64,000 nt of DNA from CAWBOV01 sp963790525 (GCA_963790525.1 CAWBOV010000006.1:852902-916901); one strand, 5' to 3'. Shown: positions 51,204-60,202, counted from the first letter of the stretch. The notes: generated by a model from the sequence alone, not told the origin. A program made the numbers and translations.

Positions 51204-52129
51204 CCGTCCAGCCTATTCCGCACGAGGGCCAGCGCGTCGTCGAGCAGATGGGGATCGGCCGCGTCGAGCCAGTGCACCCGCGGGTCGCGACGGAACCAAC
51301 TGCGCTGGCGCCGGACGAAGCGGCGGGTGGCTCGCCGCGTGATCTCCGCGGCCTCGGTCACATCGCCGACGACGTCGCCGGCGTCGTCGAGGACGGCGAG
51401 CAGCTGCGCGTACCCCAGCGCCTTGCCAGCGGTCGGGCTCTGCCGCAGCCCGCCGGGCAGCAGGCCTCGTACCTCCTCGACCAGACCGGCCTCCCACATG
51501 TGCCCGACCCGGCGGTCCACCCGGTCGTCGAGGTCCGAGCGGTCCAGGCCGAGCTGGACGGTGTCGTAGATCGACTCGAAGCCCGGCATCCGTGCCGAGA
51601 AGGGCGCGCCGGTGATCTCGATGACCTCGAGGGCACGCACGATCCGGCGCCCGTTGGTGGGCAGGATCGCGGCAGCCGCGTCCGGGTCCGATTCGGCGAG
51701 CCGGCGGTGGAGGGCCTGCGGACCGTGCTCGGCGAGCTCGCCCTCCCAGCGCGCCCGCACCGGCGGCGACTCCCCCGGGAAGTCCAACCGGTCCAGCGCG
51801 CCCCGCAGATACAGCCCCGACCCGCCGACCATGACCGGGACGGCTCCGCGGGCATGGATCGCGGCGATGCAGTCACGGGCGAGCTGCTGGTACTCGGCCA
51901 CCGCAGCCGATTTGGAGATGGGCCAGATGTCGAGCAGGTGGTGCTCGATGCCACCGCGCTCGGCGACGGGGAGCTTCGCGGTGCCGATGTCCATGCCCGC
52001 GTACAGCTGCATCGAGTCGGCGTTGACGATCTCTCCCGCCAGGCGCTGTGCCACCGCGACGGCCAGGTCGGACTTGCCGGCGGCCGTCGGCCCGATCACT
52101 GCCACCACGGGCAGCAGGGCGGGCGTCAT
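51200..52129 (-). CDS. miaA: tRNA dimethylallyltransferase
   Basis: Adds a dimethylallyl group to A37 of tRNAs reading U-starting codons. 309 residues. P-loop GPTAAGKSDLA (residues 12-22), then NADSMQLYAGMDIGTAK, MVGGSGLYLRGAL, and PTNGRRIVRALE. The C-terminal QRSWFRRDPRVHWLDA is conserved too. ATG 52129 begins just before the P-loop. An open frame of 34 codons upstream lacks similarity. miaB, the next enzyme on the same base, is 2.5 kb away on the same strand. Confidence 0.96.
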   Translation of the reverse strand: MTPALLPVVAVIGPTAAGKSDLAVAVAQRLAGEIVNADSMQLYAGMDIGTAKLPVAERGGIEHHLLDIWPISKSAAVAEYQQLARDCIAAIHARGAVPVMVGGSGLYLRGALDRLDFPGESPPVRARWEGELAEHGPQALHRRLAESDPDAAAAILPTNGRRIVRALEVIEITGAPFSARMPGFESIYDTVQLGLDRSDLDDRVDRRVGHMWEAGLVEEVRGLLPGGLRQSPTAGKALGYAQLLAVLDDAGDVVGDVTEAAEITRRATRRFVRRQRSWFRRDPRVHWLDAADPHLLDDALALVRNRLDG

Positions 52130-52151
52130 GCCCGCGCGCCGGGGCGGGGCC

Positions 52152-52904
52152 TCATGGCGTCGCCGGGCCGGTGGACGGCGTCGCCGGCCCGGTGGACGGC
52201 GTCGCCCAGGTGGCGACCAGGTACTGGACACCGAACGGCGCGCCGGCGTAGGTCACCTGCCCAACCCAGGAGGTGCCGGCCAGCGCGATCCCGGCGGCGA
52301 CGAGCGCCGGGACCCCCGCCGCGAGCACCTCGTCGCCGAGCCGCCGATCCAGGTGAGCCAGTACTGCCGGATCGCCGGAGGCGAGGGCCGTGCCGAGCGC
52401 GTCGTCGAAGGGGGCGGCACGGTCGTCGAGGTAGCCGGGTGACCGTTCACTCCCCCGGGCCGAACCGTCCCCCATCACCAGCAGCGCCGTGGCCACGCCG
52501 TCGCTCGATGCCAGGACCGCCCGGGCGGCGCCCTCGGGGTCGGCGGCGGAGACGGTGACCGCACGGGTGGGCGGGCGGCGGGGCTGCCGGGCGAGCAGCC
52601 AGCCACCGACGGTCAGCGAGAGGGGCAGCGCCGCGGGGTCGGCGCCGTCGTCGGGACCGAGGGACGCGGTCACCGGGGCGCCGTAGCCGGAGAGGGTGCC
52701 GATCCCACGACCGGCGATCGCGGCGGAACCGGCGGTGCCCTCGCCTGCTCCGAGGACGACGACCAGGTCGGCTCCGACGGACAGGAGCGCTGCCACCGCG
52801 GCGTCGCAGGCAGCGAGCAGATCGGCCAGCTCGGGGGCCGCTCCGGAGGCGACCTCGGGTATCAGGATCGGTGGGTGCGGACAGAACGCAGCACCGAGGA
52901 TCAC
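52152..52904 (-). CDS. LigB-like class III extradiol dioxygenase-fold protein
   Basis: 250 residues starting MILGAAFCPHPPILIPEV, the N-terminal strand with the CPHPPIL motif of the LigB-like fold. The middle has VVVLGAGEGTAG and LVMGDGSARGSERSPGYLDD. A protein of this type lies next to miaA in mycobacteria. The catalytic metal histidines of true dioxygenases are not clearly complete, so the activity is uncertain. The C-terminus is a repeated ATPSTGP heptapeptide. 22 nt separate it from miaA. Confidence 0.75.
   Translation of the reverse strand: MILGAAFCPHPPILIPEVASGAAPELADLLAACDAAVAALLSVGADLVVVLGAGEGTAGSAAIAGRGIGTLSGYGAPVTASLGPDDGADPAALPLSLTVGGWLLARQPRRPPTRAVTVSAADPEGAARAVLASSDGVATALLVMGDGSARGSERSPGYLDDRAAPFDDALGTALASGDPAVLAHLDRRLGDEVLAAGVPALVAAGIALAGTSWVGQVTYAGAPFGVQYLVATWATPSTGPATPSTGPATP
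52155..52205 (-). repeat. 21-bp in-frame tandem repeat at the end of the LigB-like gene
   Basis: Two 21-bp units plus 9 bp of a third encode ATPSTGP-ATPSTGP-ATP directly before the stop codon. The tail may have been added by slippage. Confidence 0.8.
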
Positions 52905-52946
52905 CCCAGAAGGCTAACCGCCTCGCTATTCGAAACTCACCTCGTG

Positions 52947-52952
52947 TCTAAT
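52947..52952 (+). promoter_or_regulatory. -10 element of the DUF349 gene, leaderless
   Basis: TCTAAT lies 8 nt before ATG 52961 in an AT-richer patch. There is no ribosome-binding site. Confidence 0.35.
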
Positions 52953-52960
52953 TAGTGCCC

Positions 52961-54148
52961 ATGGCTTCTCAGTGGGGACGAATCGACGACGACGGGACCG
53001 TCTACGTACGCACCGCCGAGGGCGAACGTGCCGTCGGATCGTGGCAGGCGGGCGACGCGGAAGCGGGCCTGGCGTACTACGAACGGCGGTACGAGGACCT
53101 CTCCACGGAGGTCGCGCTGCTGGAGAAGCGACTCGATTCCGGGGCCGGTGACGCGAAGGCGACGTGGGGCCAGACGGCGGCCCTGCAGGATTCCCTCGCC
53201 GACGCGTCGGTGGTAGGGGACCTGGCAGCACTCGAAGCGCGCCTGGTCGCCCTGCGCGCCGCCGCCGAGGCGAAGCTGGCCGAGCAGCACCTGGCGCGGG
53301 ACAAGTCCCGCGCGGAGGCGATCGCCGCCAAGGAGGCACTGATCGCCGAGGCCGAGAAGATCGCTGGTTCCGGCACGCAGTGGAAGGCCTCCGGCGATCG
53401 CATGCGCGCGATCGTCGAGGAGTGGAAGCAGATCAAGGGCATCGACCGGAAGGCCGACGACGCCCTGTGGAAGCGCTACGCCGCGGCCCGCGACGAGTTC
53501 GGCAAGCGCCGCGGGCAGCACTTCGCCGGTCTCGACACCGAGCGTGCGGCAGCGAAGGCTGCCAAGGAGAAGCTCATCGCCCAGGCAGAGGCTCTGTCCA
53601 CGTCCTCGGACTGGCGCGAGACCGGCACCGCCCTGAAGAACCTGATGGCGGAGTGGAAGGACGCGGGACGAGCGGGCAAGGCCGACGAGGACGCCCTCTG
53701 GACCCGGTTCCGCGCGGCTCAGGACACCTTCTTCGCGCGCCGTTCGGCTGTCTTCTCAGAGCGCGACGCCGAGGAGGCAGAGAACCAGAAGCTCAAGGAA
53801 GCGATCATCGCCGAGGCCGAGGCGCTGGACCCGAAGGATCCCAAGCGGGCCCAACTGCTGCTGCGCGAGATCGCCGAGCGCTACGACGCGGTCGGCCACG
53901 TGCCACGGGATGCGATGCGCCGCCTCGACGACCGGATGAAGGCCGCCGAACTCCGCGTCCGCCAGTCGGCCGAGGCCGAGTGGAAGCACGCCAGCGTCGA
54001 GTCGAATCCCTTCCTGGCCGCCCTGCGCGATCGCCTCGCCGAGGCCGAGGCCAAGCTCGACCGCGCCAGGCGTTCCGGGGACGAGGCACGCATCGCCAAG
54101 GCGGAGGCCGACGTCGAGCAGCGGAGATCCCTCATCCCGAACCTCTAG
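52961..54148 (+). CDS. DUF349 domain protein
   Basis: 395 residues, highly charged and almost entirely helical. It has repeated DUF349 units, each with a W-K-x-A/I-G-like pattern (EEWKQIKGIDRKADDALWKRY, then EWKDAGRAGKADEDALWTRF), and a C-terminal coiled coil. Members bind nucleic acid or ribosome-associated factors; the function in actinobacteria is unknown. GTG 52955 is in frame, but ATG 52961 is preceded by a -10 at leaderless distance. It converges on miaB across the minisatellite. Confidence 0.88.
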   Translation: MASQWGRIDDDGTVYVRTAEGERAVGSWQAGDAEAGLAYYERRYEDLSTEVALLEKRLDSGAGDAKATWGQTAALQDSLADASVVGDLAALEARLVALRAAAEAKLAEQHLARDKSRAEAIAAKEALIAEAEKIAGSGTQWKASGDRMRAIVEEWKQIKGIDRKADDALWKRYAAARDEFGKRRGQHFAGLDTERAAAKAAKEKLIAQAEALSTSSDWRETGTALKNLMAEWKDAGRAGKADEDALWTRFRAAQDTFFARRSAVFSERDAEEAENQKLKEAIIAEAEALDPKDPKRAQLLLREIAERYDAVGHVPRDAMRRLDDRMKAAELRVRQSAEAEWKHASVESNPFLAALRDRLAEAEAKLDRARRSGDEARIAKAEADVEQRRSLIPNL

Positions 54149-54188
54149 CGGGCGCGATCCTGGGCCGCCTCCACCCGCGCGCACCCGA

Positions 54189-54618
54189 CGTGGCCGCCCA
54201 GCAGGCAGACACGCCGCGCAACCACCTGCCACCGGGCCACGCCCACCCCGCGCCGCACCCCGACGTGGCCGCCAAGCAGGCAGACACGCCGCGCAACCAC
54301 CTGCCACCGGGCCACGCCCACCCGCGCCGCACCCTACGTGGCCGCTCAGCAGGCAGACACGCCGCGCAACCACCTGCCACCCGGCCACGCCCACCCGCGC
54401 CGCACCCCGACCTGGCCGCCCAGCAGGCAGACACGCCGCGCAACCACCTGCCACCCGGCCACGCCCACCCGCGCCGCACCCCGACGTGGCCGCCCAGCAG
54501 GCAGACACGCCGCACAACCACCTGCCACCGGGCCACGCCCACCCGCGCCGCACCCCGACGTGGCCGCCCAGCAGGCAGACACGCCGCACAACCACCTGCC
54601 ACCGGGCCACGCCCACCT
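54189..54618. repeat. six-copy 74-bp minisatellite, hairpin-forming, between convergent genes
   Basis: Six units start at 54189, 54264, 54337, 54411, 54485 and 54559, with periods of 75, 73, 74, 74 and 74. The last one is cut at about 60 bp. Each unit carries CGTGGCC (positions 1-7) and its complement GGCCACG (47-53), with an inner GGCAG/CTGCC pair, so each can fold into a nested hairpin. The lengths are not multiples of three and differ, so it does not code. It fills most of the 509-nt gap 54149-54657, where nothing else is seen. Confidence 0.95.
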
Positions 54619-54657
54619 GCGAGAGAACACGCCCACCCCGCGTGAGCTGCGCGCCGG

Positions 54658-56148
54658 TCAGATCGCGTGCGCTGGCCGGGCACCGATCGTGAGCGCGGCC
54701 TTGGGCGCGACGACGGGATCGGATGCCCCGCCCCGCCAGCGCCGATGCGCGGTGATCGGCGCGTCGGCGACGAGGTGGTGCGGCGCGGCGTAGGTGATCG
54801 TCGAGGTCACGACGTCGCCCGGGGCGGGTGGGTTGCCACTCCCCGCTGCGACGTGGACCAACCGGCCGTCCCTGGCTCGGCCGGACACGCGTCCCGTCGC
54901 GCCGTCCTTGCGCCCGTCGCCCGAGCTGACGAGGACCTCGACCTCGGTCCCCACCAGGGCCCGGCCGGCATCCCAACTGATCTGTTCCTGGACGGCGACC
55001 AGGCGCTCGTACCGGTCCTGCACGACAGCCTTGGGGACCTGGTCGGCGAATCCCGCTGCCGGCGTCCCGGGGCGCGGCGAGTACTGGAAGGTGAAGGCAC
55101 TGGCGAAGCGCGCCGCCCGGACGACGTCGAGGGTCTGCTCGAAGTCCTGCTCGGTCTCGCCGGGGAACCCCACGATGATGTCGGTGGTGATCGCCGCGTT
55201 CGGCATGGCCGCGCGGACGGAGTCGATGATCTCCAGGTACCGCGATCGGCGGTAGCTGCGGCGCATCGACTTGAGGATCGCGTCGGATCCGGACTGCAGC
55301 GGCATGTGCAGCTGCGGGCAGACAGCGGGGGTCTCGGCCATCGCGGCGATGACGTCGTCGGTGAAATCACGTGGATGCGGGCTGGTGAACCGGATGCGCT
55401 CCAGACCGTCGATCCGGCCGGCGGCACGCAGCAGGGAGCCGAAGGCGTAGCGGTCACCGAAGGACCGGCCGTAGGAGTTGACGTTCTGTCCCAGCAGGGT
55501 GATCTCGACGACGCCGTCGGCCACCAGAGCCTCGATCTCGGCGAGGACGTCGCCCGGGCGGCGATCGACCTCGGCGCCGCGCAGGCTCGGCACGATGCAG
55601 AAGGTGCAGGTGTTGTCGCAGCCCACCGATACCGACACCCAGGCCGAGAACGGGGACTGGCGGTGCGTGGGCAGGTCGGAGGGGAAGTTCTGCAGGGCGT
55701 CGACGATCTCGAGCTGTGCCTCGCTGTTGTGCCGCGCGCGCTCGAGGAGCACCGGAAGGCTGGCCAGGTTGTGCGTGCCGAACACGACGTCGACCCAGGG
55801 GGCCTTGTCCTGGATGGTGCCGCGATCCTTCTGGGCCAGGCAGCCGCCGACCGCGACCTGCATGCCCGGGCGACGTTTCTTGGCCGGCATGAGATGGCCG
55901 AGATTGCCGTAGAGCCGGTTGTCGGCGTTCTCCCGCACAGCGCAGGTGTTGAACACGACGAGGTCGACATCGTTGCCGGCGTCCGGGGCGGCGGCGACGT
56001 AGCCGGACTGTTCGAGCAGACCGGCCAGGCGCTCGGAGTCGTGGACGTTCATCTGACAGCCGTAGGTGCGGATGTCGTAGGTGCGGGTGGCGCCGCTCGT
56101 CGGGCCGGACGGCGCGTGCGCCGAGGAGGTGTCGATGTCTGCTGTCAT
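54658..56148 (-). CDS. miaB: tRNA-2-methylthio-N6-dimethylallyladenosine synthase
   Basis: A radical-SAM enzyme that adds the methylthio group to i6A37 of tRNA. 496 residues. The N-terminal UPF0004 cysteines are in TYGCQMN, FNTCAVRENA and VGGCLAQK. The radical-SAM cluster motif C-x3-C-x2-C is GCDNTCTFCIVPS. The TRAM domain lies near the C-terminus. It uses the product of miaA, found 2.5 kb away. It runs toward the DUF349 gene and ends 40 nt from the minisatellite. Confidence 0.96.
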   Translation of the reverse strand: MTADIDTSSAHAPSGPTSGATRTYDIRTYGCQMNVHDSERLAGLLEQSGYVAAAPDAGNDVDLVVFNTCAVRENADNRLYGNLGHLMPAKKRRPGMQVAVGGCLAQKDRGTIQDKAPWVDVVFGTHNLASLPVLLERARHNSEAQLEIVDALQNFPSDLPTHRQSPFSAWVSVSVGCDNTCTFCIVPSLRGAEVDRRPGDVLAEIEALVADGVVEITLLGQNVNSYGRSFGDRYAFGSLLRAAGRIDGLERIRFTSPHPRDFTDDVIAAMAETPAVCPQLHMPLQSGSDAILKSMRRSYRRSRYLEIIDSVRAAMPNAAITTDIIVGFPGETEQDFEQTLDVVRAARFASAFTFQYSPRPGTPAAGFADQVPKAVVQDRYERLVAVQEQISWDAGRALVGTEVEVLVSSGDGRKDGATGRVSGRARDGRLVHVAAGSGNPPAPGDVVTSTITYAAPHHLVADAPITAHRRWRGGASDPVVAPKAALTIGARPAHAI

Positions 56149-56185
56149 GGCTGGTCCAGGGTACGGGCTGCGCGGCGCGCGAGCG

Positions 56186-57988
56186 TCAGTGTGCGACCTC
56201 GATGGCCCGTGATTCGCGCACCACGGTGACCCGTATCTGGCCCGGATACGTCAGCTCGTCCTCGATCTGCTTGGCGATCTCGCGGGCGATGATCTGCGCC
56301 TCGAGATCGTCCACGGTGTCGGGCTGAACCATGACGCGCACCTCCCGACCGGCCTGCATCGCGAAGACGCGCTCCACCCCCGGTCGCGCGGTCGCGATCT
56401 CCTCGATGCGCTGCAGCCGCTTGACGTAGGTCTCCAGCGACTCGCGCCGGGCCCCGGGGCGGGCGGCCGAGCAGGCGTCCGATGCCTGGGTCAGCACGGC
56501 CTCGATCGTGCGCGGCTGGACCTCGTTGTGGTGGGCCTCGACGGCGTGGGCGACGGCCTCGCTCTCGCCGTACTTGCGCAGCAGCTCGGCACCGACGATG
56601 GCATGGCTGCCCTGCACCTCGTGCGTCAGCGCCTTGCCGATGTCGTGCAGGAAGGCACAGCGCTTGATCAGGGTCGGCTGGATCCCGAGTTCGGCGGCCA
56701 TCACGCCGGCGATGTGGGCGGTCTCGACGAGGTGGCCGAGGACGTTCTGGCCGTAGCTGGTGCGGTACTTGAGCCGGCCGATCGTGGGCAACAGGTGCTC
56801 GTCGATGTCCCGGATGCCGACGTCGGCGAGGGCGTCCTGCGCGGCGCGCAGGCATAGCGCGTCGACCTCCGCCTTGCTCTGCTCGTAGGCCTCCTCGATG
56901 CGGTGCGGATGGATGCGCCCGTCGAGGATGAGCTTGTCCAGCGTCAGCCGCCCGACCTCGCGGCGCACCGGATCGAAACACGACAGCAGCACGGCCTCCG
57001 GGGTGTCGTCGATGATGACGTTCACTCCGGTCACGGACTCGAAGGAGCGGATGTTTCGGCCCTCGCGACCGATGATGCGGCCCTTCATCTCGTCGCTGGG
57101 CAGGTGCATGACGCTGACGACGGTCTCCGTGGTCTGCTCGCTCGCGACCCGCTGGACCGCCTCGGTGACGATGTAGCGCGCTCGCTCGGTGGCCTCGGCG
57201 CGAGCCTCCGACTCGATCGTGCGGGCGAGCACGGCGGCGTCGCGGTGGGACTGGATCTCCACGGCCTTCATCAGCTCGGCCTTGGCCTCCTCCGGCGACA
57301 GCCCGGCGACCCGCTCCAACTCGCGCAGCTGGTCCGCGGCGCGCTCGTCGAGGGCACGTGCCCGGTCGTCGAGGTCGCGCGAGGCGGTGGTCAGCTCGGA
57401 TTCCCGCCGATCCAGTTCTGCCTGTTGGGCGGCGAGGTCGGCGCGCACCTCGTCGAGTGCGGCCTCGCGGTCGGCGAGTACCCCGGCGTCCCGGAGCGCT
57501 GCCGCGACCGCGGCCGAGCGCTCGGCCTCGACGGCACGGCGTGCCTCGTCGGCGGCTCGTCGGGCCTCGTCCGCGCTGCGCCGGGTCTCGGTGGCGGCCG
57601 CCTCGGCGGCCGTTCGGGCGGTGGTGGCATCGGAGCGGGCGGCGCGCAGCAGCGCCTCGGCTTCGGTCTCGGCACTGCGCCGCACCGCGTCGGCCTCGCG
57701 TTCGGCGAGCTGCCGGGTGGATGCCGCCTCCGCGGCGGCCACCCGCCGGAGTGACTCCGCGTGCGCCTCGGACTCCGCGCGCATCCGATCAGCCTCGGCG
57801 CGGACCCGCTCGGCGCCGTGCAGGGAGCCGGCGTTGTCCGCGCCCTCGGACAGATCCGGCTGGCCGGATCGATCCGTACGGACGTGCTCGGGCACATGGA
57901 TGTCGCTGCCACGCTTGCGGTAGGCGTCGAGGAAGAGGACTCCCAGCACGAAGACCACCAGTACACCTGCCGCGTAGACCCAGGTCAT
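56186..57988 (-). CDS. rny: ribonuclease Y
   Basis: An endoribonuclease that starts mRNA decay from the membrane. 600 residues. A membrane helix (about 2-22, WVYAAGVLVVFVLGVLFLDAY) is followed by a very long alanine/arginine-rich coiled coil (about 60-240), a KH domain (KGRIIGREGRNIRSFE, about 308-323) and the HD domain with catalytic AFLHDIGKALTHE. ATG 57988 follows AGGGAGAG. It sits 37 nt upstream of miaB on the same strand. A TATACG near 58169-58174 could be its -10. Confidence 0.95.
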   Translation of the reverse strand: MTWVYAAGVLVVFVLGVLFLDAYRKRGSDIHVPEHVRTDRSGQPDLSEGADNAGSLHGAERVRAEADRMRAESEAHAESLRRVAAAEAASTRQLAEREADAVRRSAETEAEALLRAARSDATTARTAAEAAATETRRSADEARRAADEARRAVEAERSAAVAAALRDAGVLADREAALDEVRADLAAQQAELDRRESELTTASRDLDDRARALDERAADQLRELERVAGLSPEEAKAELMKAVEIQSHRDAAVLARTIESEARAEATERARYIVTEAVQRVASEQTTETVVSVMHLPSDEMKGRIIGREGRNIRSFESVTGVNVIIDDTPEAVLLSCFDPVRREVGRLTLDKLILDGRIHPHRIEEAYEQSKAEVDALCLRAAQDALADVGIRDIDEHLLPTIGRLKYRTSYGQNVLGHLVETAHIAGVMAAELGIQPTLIKRCAFLHDIGKALTHEVQGSHAIVGAELLRKYGESEAVAHAVEAHHNEVQPRTIEAVLTQASDACSAARPGARRESLETYVKRLQRIEEIATARPGVERVFAMQAGREVRVMVQPDTVDDLEAQIIAREIAKQIEDELTYPGQIRVTVVRESRAIEVAH

Positions 57989-58168
57989 CTCGCACTCTCC
58001 CTTCCGCGACGTGCGCAGGGCGCGCGCCACGATCTGTCCAGGAGGGTGCCGTCAAGATGGTGCGACAGACGGCGCACCGCTGGTGCGGTGCGAGCAGTCG
58101 GTCTGGTGATCCGCTCCGACGCTGCCTGTCGGAGGTGGGGCCGGGTTCCTTCTCGTCGAGGGGCGGGA

Positions 58169-58174
58169 CGTATA
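58169..58174 (-). promoter_or_regulatory. possible -10 element upstream of rny
   Basis: TATACG on the minus strand in the 312-nt gap 57989-58300. The leader would be about 170 nt. The rest of the gap shows only the hairpin at 58219-58239. Confidence 0.3.
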
Positions 58175-58218
58175 TGTGAGGCGGCGAAGACGCACGCCAA
58201 AGCATCTCCTGGGTACTT

Positions 58219-58239
58219 GCGAGGCTAGGTATGCCTCGC
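58219..58239. terminator. hairpin after recX
   Basis: GCGAGGC (58219-58225) pairs with GCCTCGC (58233-58239) around a 7-nt loop, about 60 nt past the recX stop. It has no T run. It may end the recA-recX transcript. Confidence 0.45.
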
Positions 58240-58300
58240 TCTCAGGTCAAGCTCGACACTCTTCGGCCCATCGACGGCATATCCCGGCGTTCGGCGGTGG

Positions 58301-58969
58301 TCAGTCCTCGAGGTCGACGAGATCAGCTGCGTCGGCCTCCACAAGCGGCTGGCCGTGCGCCGCCAGCACGTCGCGCACCACCTGGTAAGCGAGGCCGGGC
58401 GAGTAACCCTTCCGGCCGAGCATCCCGACGAGCCGTCTGGTCTGCACCATCGGGTCGAGCCCGGTGAGGGACCGCACCTTGCGTTCGACGAGGCGCCGGG
58501 CCATGACGTGCTCGCTGTCCTGGTCGATCGTGTCGATGGCAGCGGTCGCGGTGGCGTCGTCCACTCCGCGCTGACGCAGCTTCACAGCCAGGGCTCGACG
58601 CGACAGGCCCTGCTCGTGGTGTCGCGTCGAGACGAAGCCCTGCGCGAGCGCCGCGTCGTCGATCAGCCCGACGGCCGCGAACCGGTCCAGCACCCTGGTG
58701 GCCGGCTCCTCCGGCACGCCCTTGCGAGCGAGGTACGCGGCTAGCTCGGCGCGGGTCCGCGCGCGGCTGTCGAGCTGTCGCAGGCACAGCACCCGGGCTA
58801 CCGACTCCGGGTCTCCCGGTGCCGTGTCCGGGTCGCCGGGCACAGCCGCGTCCGGCGGCGTCGTTTCGCCGCTGCCGTCCGCCGCTGACCCCCCGCGGCG
58901 ACGCGCCGCCGATCCGGACGCGGTCCTGTTGCCGCGCCCGGCACCCCTCTGCGCTGAGCCGAATGCCAC
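58301..58969 (-). CDS. recX: regulatory protein RecX
   Basis: 222 residues. RecX limits RecA filament growth. The first 55 residues are a basic, low-complexity extension, followed by three-helix repeats: LCLRQLDSRARTRAELAAYL, VLDRFAAVGLIDDAALAQGF and LAVKLRQRGVDD. GTG 58969 lies 8 nt after the recA stop, so both are one transcript. The order recA-recX is the standard one. Confidence 0.94.
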   Translation of the reverse strand: MAFGSAQRGAGRGNRTASGSAARRRGGSAADGSGETTPPDAAVPGDPDTAPGDPESVARVLCLRQLDSRARTRAELAAYLARKGVPEEPATRVLDRFAAVGLIDDAALAQGFVSTRHHEQGLSRRALAVKLRQRGVDDATATAAIDTIDQDSEHVMARRLVERKVRSLTGLDPMVQTRRLVGMLGRKGYSPGLAYQVVRDVLAAHGQPLVEADAADLVDLED

Positions 58970-58977
58970 GGAACTAC

Positions 58978-60036
58978 TCAGAAATCAACCGGCGCGGGCA
59001 ACGGCACCACGTCGGCGATGCCGGCGACGGCATCCAGTTCCGCGCCGACTCCGAGCTTCTCCTTGATCTTCTTCTCGATCTCGTCGGCCAGGTCGGGGTT
59101 GTCCCGCAGGAAACTGCGGACGTTCTCCTTGCCCTGACCGAGCTGGTCGCCTTCGTAGGTGTACCAGGCACCGGACTTCTTGATGATCGCCTGCTCCACG
59201 CCGACATCGATGAGCGAGCCTTCCCGGCTGATGCCCTGGCCGTAGACGATGTCGAACTCGGCCTGCTTGAAGGGCGGGGCCACCTTGTTCTTGACGACCT
59301 TGACCCGGGTACGGTTGCCGACCGCCTCTCCGTCGGCCTTCAGCGTCTCGATCCGCCGCACGTCCAGGCGGACCGAGGCGTAGAACTTCAGCGCCTTGCC
59401 CCCGGTGGTCGTCTCGGGCGAGCCGAACATGACACCGATCTTCTCGCGGAGCTGGTTGATGAAGATCGCGGTGGTGCCGGAGTTGCTGAGGGCGCCGGTG
59501 ATCTTGCGCAGGGCCTGGCTCATCAACCGGGCCTGCAGTCCGACGTGGCTGTCACCCATCTCGCCCTCGATCTCGGCGCGGGGCACGAGCGCGGCCACGG
59601 AGTCGATGACGATGATGCTGATGGCGCCGGAGCGAATCAGCATGTCGGCGATCTCGAGGGCCTGCTCGCCGGTGTCGGGCTGGCTCACCAGCAGCGCGTC
59701 GGTGTCCACACCGAGCGCCTTGGCGTATTCGGGGTCCAGGGCGTGCTCGGCATCGATGAAGGCAGCGACGCCGCCGAGCGCCTGGGCGCTGGCTACCGCG
59801 TGCAGCGCGACCGTGGTCTTGCCCGAGCTCTCCGGGCCGTAGATCTCGATGATGCGTCCCCGCGGCAGGCCGCCGATCCCCAACGCGATGTCGAGTGCGA
59901 TCGAGCCGGTCGGGATGACCTCGATCGGGACGAAGGGGCGTTCACCGAGCCGCATGACCGACCCCTTGCCGAACTGCTTGTCGATCTGCGACAGCGCCAC
60001 GTCGAGCGCCTTGTTGCGGTCGAAGCCTGTTGCCAT
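58978..60036 (-). CDS. recA: recombinase RecA
   Basis: Pairs homologous DNA, and when filamented on single-stranded DNA triggers LexA self-cleavage. 352 residues. Walker A GPESSGKTT is near residue 66, the MAW motif is ALKFYASVRLD, and the L2 loop region has FINQLREKIGVMFGSPE. No intein interrupts it, unlike some mycobacterial recA genes. ATG 60036. The 88-nt leader contains three short repeats. A PafBC-type promoter and an SOS box lie upstream. Confidence 0.98.
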   Translation of the reverse strand: MATGFDRNKALDVALSQIDKQFGKGSVMRLGERPFVPIEVIPTGSIALDIALGIGGLPRGRIIEIYGPESSGKTTVALHAVASAQALGGVAAFIDAEHALDPEYAKALGVDTDALLVSQPDTGEQALEIADMLIRSGAISIIVIDSVAALVPRAEIEGEMGDSHVGLQARLMSQALRKITGALSNSGTTAIFINQLREKIGVMFGSPETTTGGKALKFYASVRLDVRRIETLKADGEAVGNRTRVKVVKNKVAPPFKQAEFDIVYGQGISREGSLIDVGVEQAIIKKSGAWYTYEGDQLGQGKENVRSFLRDNPDLADEIEKKIKEKLGVGAELDAVAGIADVVPLPAPVDF

Positions 60037-60065
60037 GATGGATCCGCCTCTTCATCTCGGTACGG

Positions 60066-60104
60066 GTCGTACGTGGGAAGTCGTACGTGGGAGTCGTATG
60101 TGGA
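60066..60104. repeat. three 13-14 bp direct repeats in the recA leader
   Basis: GTCGTACGTGGGA at 60066-60078 and 60080-60092, and GTCGTATGTGGA at 60093-60104. They lie between the recA promoter and its ATG, so in the 5' untranslated mRNA. Confidence 0.85.
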
Positions 60105-60124
60105 ACGTCGGGTGAGCAGCACTG

Positions 60125-60147
60125 ACGTTAGGACGAGCCACCGACAA
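60125..60147 (-). promoter_or_regulatory. RecA-NDP (PafBC-type) promoter of recA
   Basis: Minus strand TTGTCGGTG (60147-60139), exactly 8 nt, then TAACGT (60130-60125). This is a complete match to TTGTCRGTG-N8-TAnnnT, the LexA-independent damage promoter activated by PafBC in mycobacteria. Confidence 0.9.
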
Positions 60148-60202
60148 TTCCCGCGGGGACGCGCTACCTGTGGAAAACTCGCGCTCGGTCCACAGCGTAG
60201 CC

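Noticed and set aside
54189..54618. The 74-bp array as a CRISPR array
   Set aside because: Units follow each other with no variable spacers, and no cas genes are nearby.
54132..54683. Long minus-strand open frames with repeated VSACWAA-like peptides
   Set aside because: Repeat periods of 73, 74 and 75 change the frame from unit to unit, so no protein repeat is kept. The openness comes from GC-rich sequence.
58219..58239. DtxR/IdeR iron box near rny
   Set aside because: The palindrome GCGAGGC-N7-GCCTCGC lacks the TTAGG arms of the iron box; a hairpin is simpler.
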